Assembly: GCA_902783745.1 (NCBI GenBank)
Contig: CACZRY010000161.1
Location: 1-7,107, forward strand
Source of the DNA: an uncultured Erysipelotrichaceae bacterium
GTDB taxonomy: Bacteria; Bacillota_I; Bacilli_A; Acholeplasmatales; Anaeroplasmataceae
Reading direction: 5' to 3'
Length of the DNA: 7,107 bases
In this document: one piece after another, positions 6,206-7,107 of the stretch
Layout of the letters: each line of letters begins with the position of its first letter
How positions within the stretch are numbered: position 1 is the first letter of the stretch
Translations under genes and position numbers: made by a program
Notes under the pieces: model-generated
The model's input: only the letters and a program-made list of their open reading frames with translations
Database searches by the model: none
What the model was told of the DNA's origin: nothing

Positions 6206-6529
6206 ATGAATAAGATATTAAAGACTATTATTGCATATTTAATTTTAATAGTATTACCTATAGCATTATCAATTCCTTTTAATATTGGTTTTGGCAATAA
6301 GAGAATAACTGAAATTGTAATGGCTTTTACGGGATTAATTTACTTCTTGATTTTAGTCATAAGATATTGGCTTAAAGATAGAAAACTTTTTAAAAACAAA
6401 ATATCTAATTCTGATTTTAAAAAGACAGACGATTATACCAAATATATTAATATTAATATTATTCTTTTAATATCTGGAATAGCGTTACTTAGCTTATCAT
6501 ATATCTATTTCGTAATTTTTATAAAGTAA
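6206..6529 (+). CDS. Small three-helix membrane protein of unknown function
   Basis: A 107-residue, strongly hydrophobic protein with membrane helices near 7-25, 35-54 and 82-105. A positively charged, probably cytoplasmic loop lies between helices 2 and 3 (RYWLKDRKLFKNK at 53-65, then KK and DDYTK). The N-terminus has two lysines before helix 1 and no lipobox, so it looks like an integral membrane protein rather than a secreted one. I do not recognise the family; small DUF membrane proteins of Bacilli can share this layout, but no residue signature supports a specific one. It starts 53 nt after the oppF stop, and a hairpin follows directly, so it may be the last gene of the opp transcript. 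A role as an accessory part of the transporter is possible but rests on position only. Confidence 0.75.
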   Translation: MNKILKTIIAYLILIVLPIALSIPFNIGFGNKRITEIVMAFTGLIYFLILVIRYWLKDRKLFKNKISNSDFKKTDDYTKYININIILLISGIALLSLSYIYFVIFIK

Positions 6530-6535
6530 TAAATT

Positions 6536-6564
6536 TGAAGCCCCTATTTTATATTGGGGCTTTA
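6536..6564 (+). terminator. Hairpin terminator after the small membrane protein gene
   Basis: AAGCCCC (6538-6544) pairs with GGGGCTT (6556-6562) around an 11-nt loop. The stem extends by a G-T wobble and a T-A pair at its base (6536-6537 with 6563-6564). The downstream U-tract is poor (TTTATAT), so termination may be incomplete. It lies 7 nt after the stop codon at 6527-6529 and separates the opp cluster from the next gene. Confidence 0.65.
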
Positions 6565-6573
6565 TATCATAAA

Positions 6574-6580
6574 GAAGGTG
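6574..6580 (+). promoter_or_regulatory. Ribosome binding site of the right-edge gene
   Basis: GAAGGTG lies 6 nt before the ATG at 6587. It matches much of the AGGAGGTG anti-16S consensus and supports that start. Confidence 0.7.
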
Positions 6581-6586
6581 TTTTTA

Positions 6587-7107
6587 ATGTTTATTAAAAA
6601 TAAGATAAAAAAAGATTGGGGTAAGGGCATTCCATCATATAATAAAGATGATATTATGACTGATGATGAAATCTATGATTTTGCGTTAGATTTTTTTACA
6701 GCTCATGAAGTTATTAAGCATAAATATGAACCAATTAAAGCAATTGAAAATAAGCATGATATTCCATCTATGATATTAAGAATAGATGGTAAGTTATCTT
6801 TTATACTAATTGAATGTATGGTGGCACCAAGATTTCCTCATATTACACGTGCATCTAAGCATAATCTTTTATATCAGTCAAAAAAGTTTAATGCAACATC
6901 ATATTATGCACCTATAGGTATAGGTTCTTATGATAAGGAACGATTTGATTCAAGCTTAGCTTTAAAAGGAGATAAATATAATTTTTGGTATAAAGGACTT
7001 GAAAAAATAGAAGAAGATTCAAATCCTGATTTATTAGAAAAACAATTTAATATTCTTGATACCATTGGTGAAGGTTATCACGATTATAAAATTGACCCAT
7101 TTTTAAG
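6587..7107 (+). CDS. Unrecognised cytoplasmic protein, truncated by the window edge
   Basis: An open frame of 173 codons starts at an ATG with a good ribosome site and continues past the right edge with no stop. The product begins MFIKNKIKKDWGKGIP and is soluble, with no signal peptide or membrane helix. A helical first part (about 20-50) leads to a strand-like core: ILRIDGKLSFILIEC (63-77), then NATSYYAPIGIGSYDKERF (102-120) and ALKGDKYNFWYKGLEKI (125-141). The D67...E76 spacing followed by a second hydrophobic strand vaguely recalls a PD-(D/E)xK restriction-endonuclease-like fold. However, the E-x-K lysine is missing (E76-C-M), so this is only a suggestion. The hairpin upstream suggests it is a separate unit from the opp genes, although no clear promoter was seen in the 57-nt gap. 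Confidence 0.8.
   Translation, partial: MFIKNKIKKDWGKGIPSYNKDDIMTDDEIYDFALDFFTAHEVIKHKYEPIKAIENKHDIPSMILRIDGKLSFILIECMVAPRFPHITRASKHNLLYQSKKFNATSYYAPIGIGSYDKERFDSSLALKGDKYNFWYKGLEKIEEDSNPDLLEKQFNILDTIGEGYHDYKIDPFL

Noticed and set aside
1..7107. CRISPR array, tRNA or rRNA gene, insertion sequence
   Set aside because: No regularly spaced direct repeats, no cloverleaf-like or rRNA-like sequence, no transposase or terminal inverted repeats were seen on either strand.

Overview
The window is AT-rich DNA with every recognisable gene on the + strand. It carries an oligopeptide ABC importer operon of the Opp/Ami type. The order is the tail of a presumed oppA (substrate-binding protein), then oppB and oppC (permeases), then oppD and oppF (ATPases). 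A small three-helix membrane protein gene follows, and then the start of an unrelated gene that runs off the right edge. Low G+C, strong AGGAGG-type ribosome binding sites, Rho-independent terminators and Ami-like permease signatures point to a low-GC Firmicute or Tenericute-like bacterium. All 25 or so tryptophans are TGG and no reading frame needs TGA, so the code is the standard bacterial one. That argues against a Mycoplasma or Spiroplasma with TGA = Trp and fits an Acholeplasma-like, RF39-like or other uncultured Bacilli lineage. The exact taxon cannot be read from this window.

Layout: 1-78 is the 3' end of the upstream gene. 79-200 is non-coding and holds a strong hairpin with a T-tract, a terminator or attenuator that probably sets oppA expression above that of the transporter core. 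201-6152 is oppBCDF, tightly packed with 13-nt and 10-nt gaps and a 20-nt oppD/oppF overlap. 6206-6529 encodes a 107-residue membrane protein of unknown function. 6536-6564 is a GC-rich hairpin, likely the operon's end. 6587 to the edge is a truncated gene of unknown function.

How the parts work together: OppB and OppC form the transmembrane pore. OppD and OppF are the two ATPase subunits that drive it. A lipoprotein OppA, whose gene probably ends at base 78, would deliver peptides from outside. The peptides would serve as amino-acid supply and possibly as signals.

The most striking item is OppF. It is 896 residues long, against roughly 310-350 for ordinary OppF. All the catalytic ABC motifs lie in the last third. 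The N-terminal ~555 residues are not random filler: they are four tandem, highly diverged, P-loop-less echoes of the first half of OppF's own nucleotide-binding domain. Each has an F-D-I-Y-like strand, a lysine at the Walker A lysine position in three of four copies, and a G-x-x-Y-[YF]-x-G strand at almost exactly the same spacing. The real ABC domain is then the fifth unit of the array.
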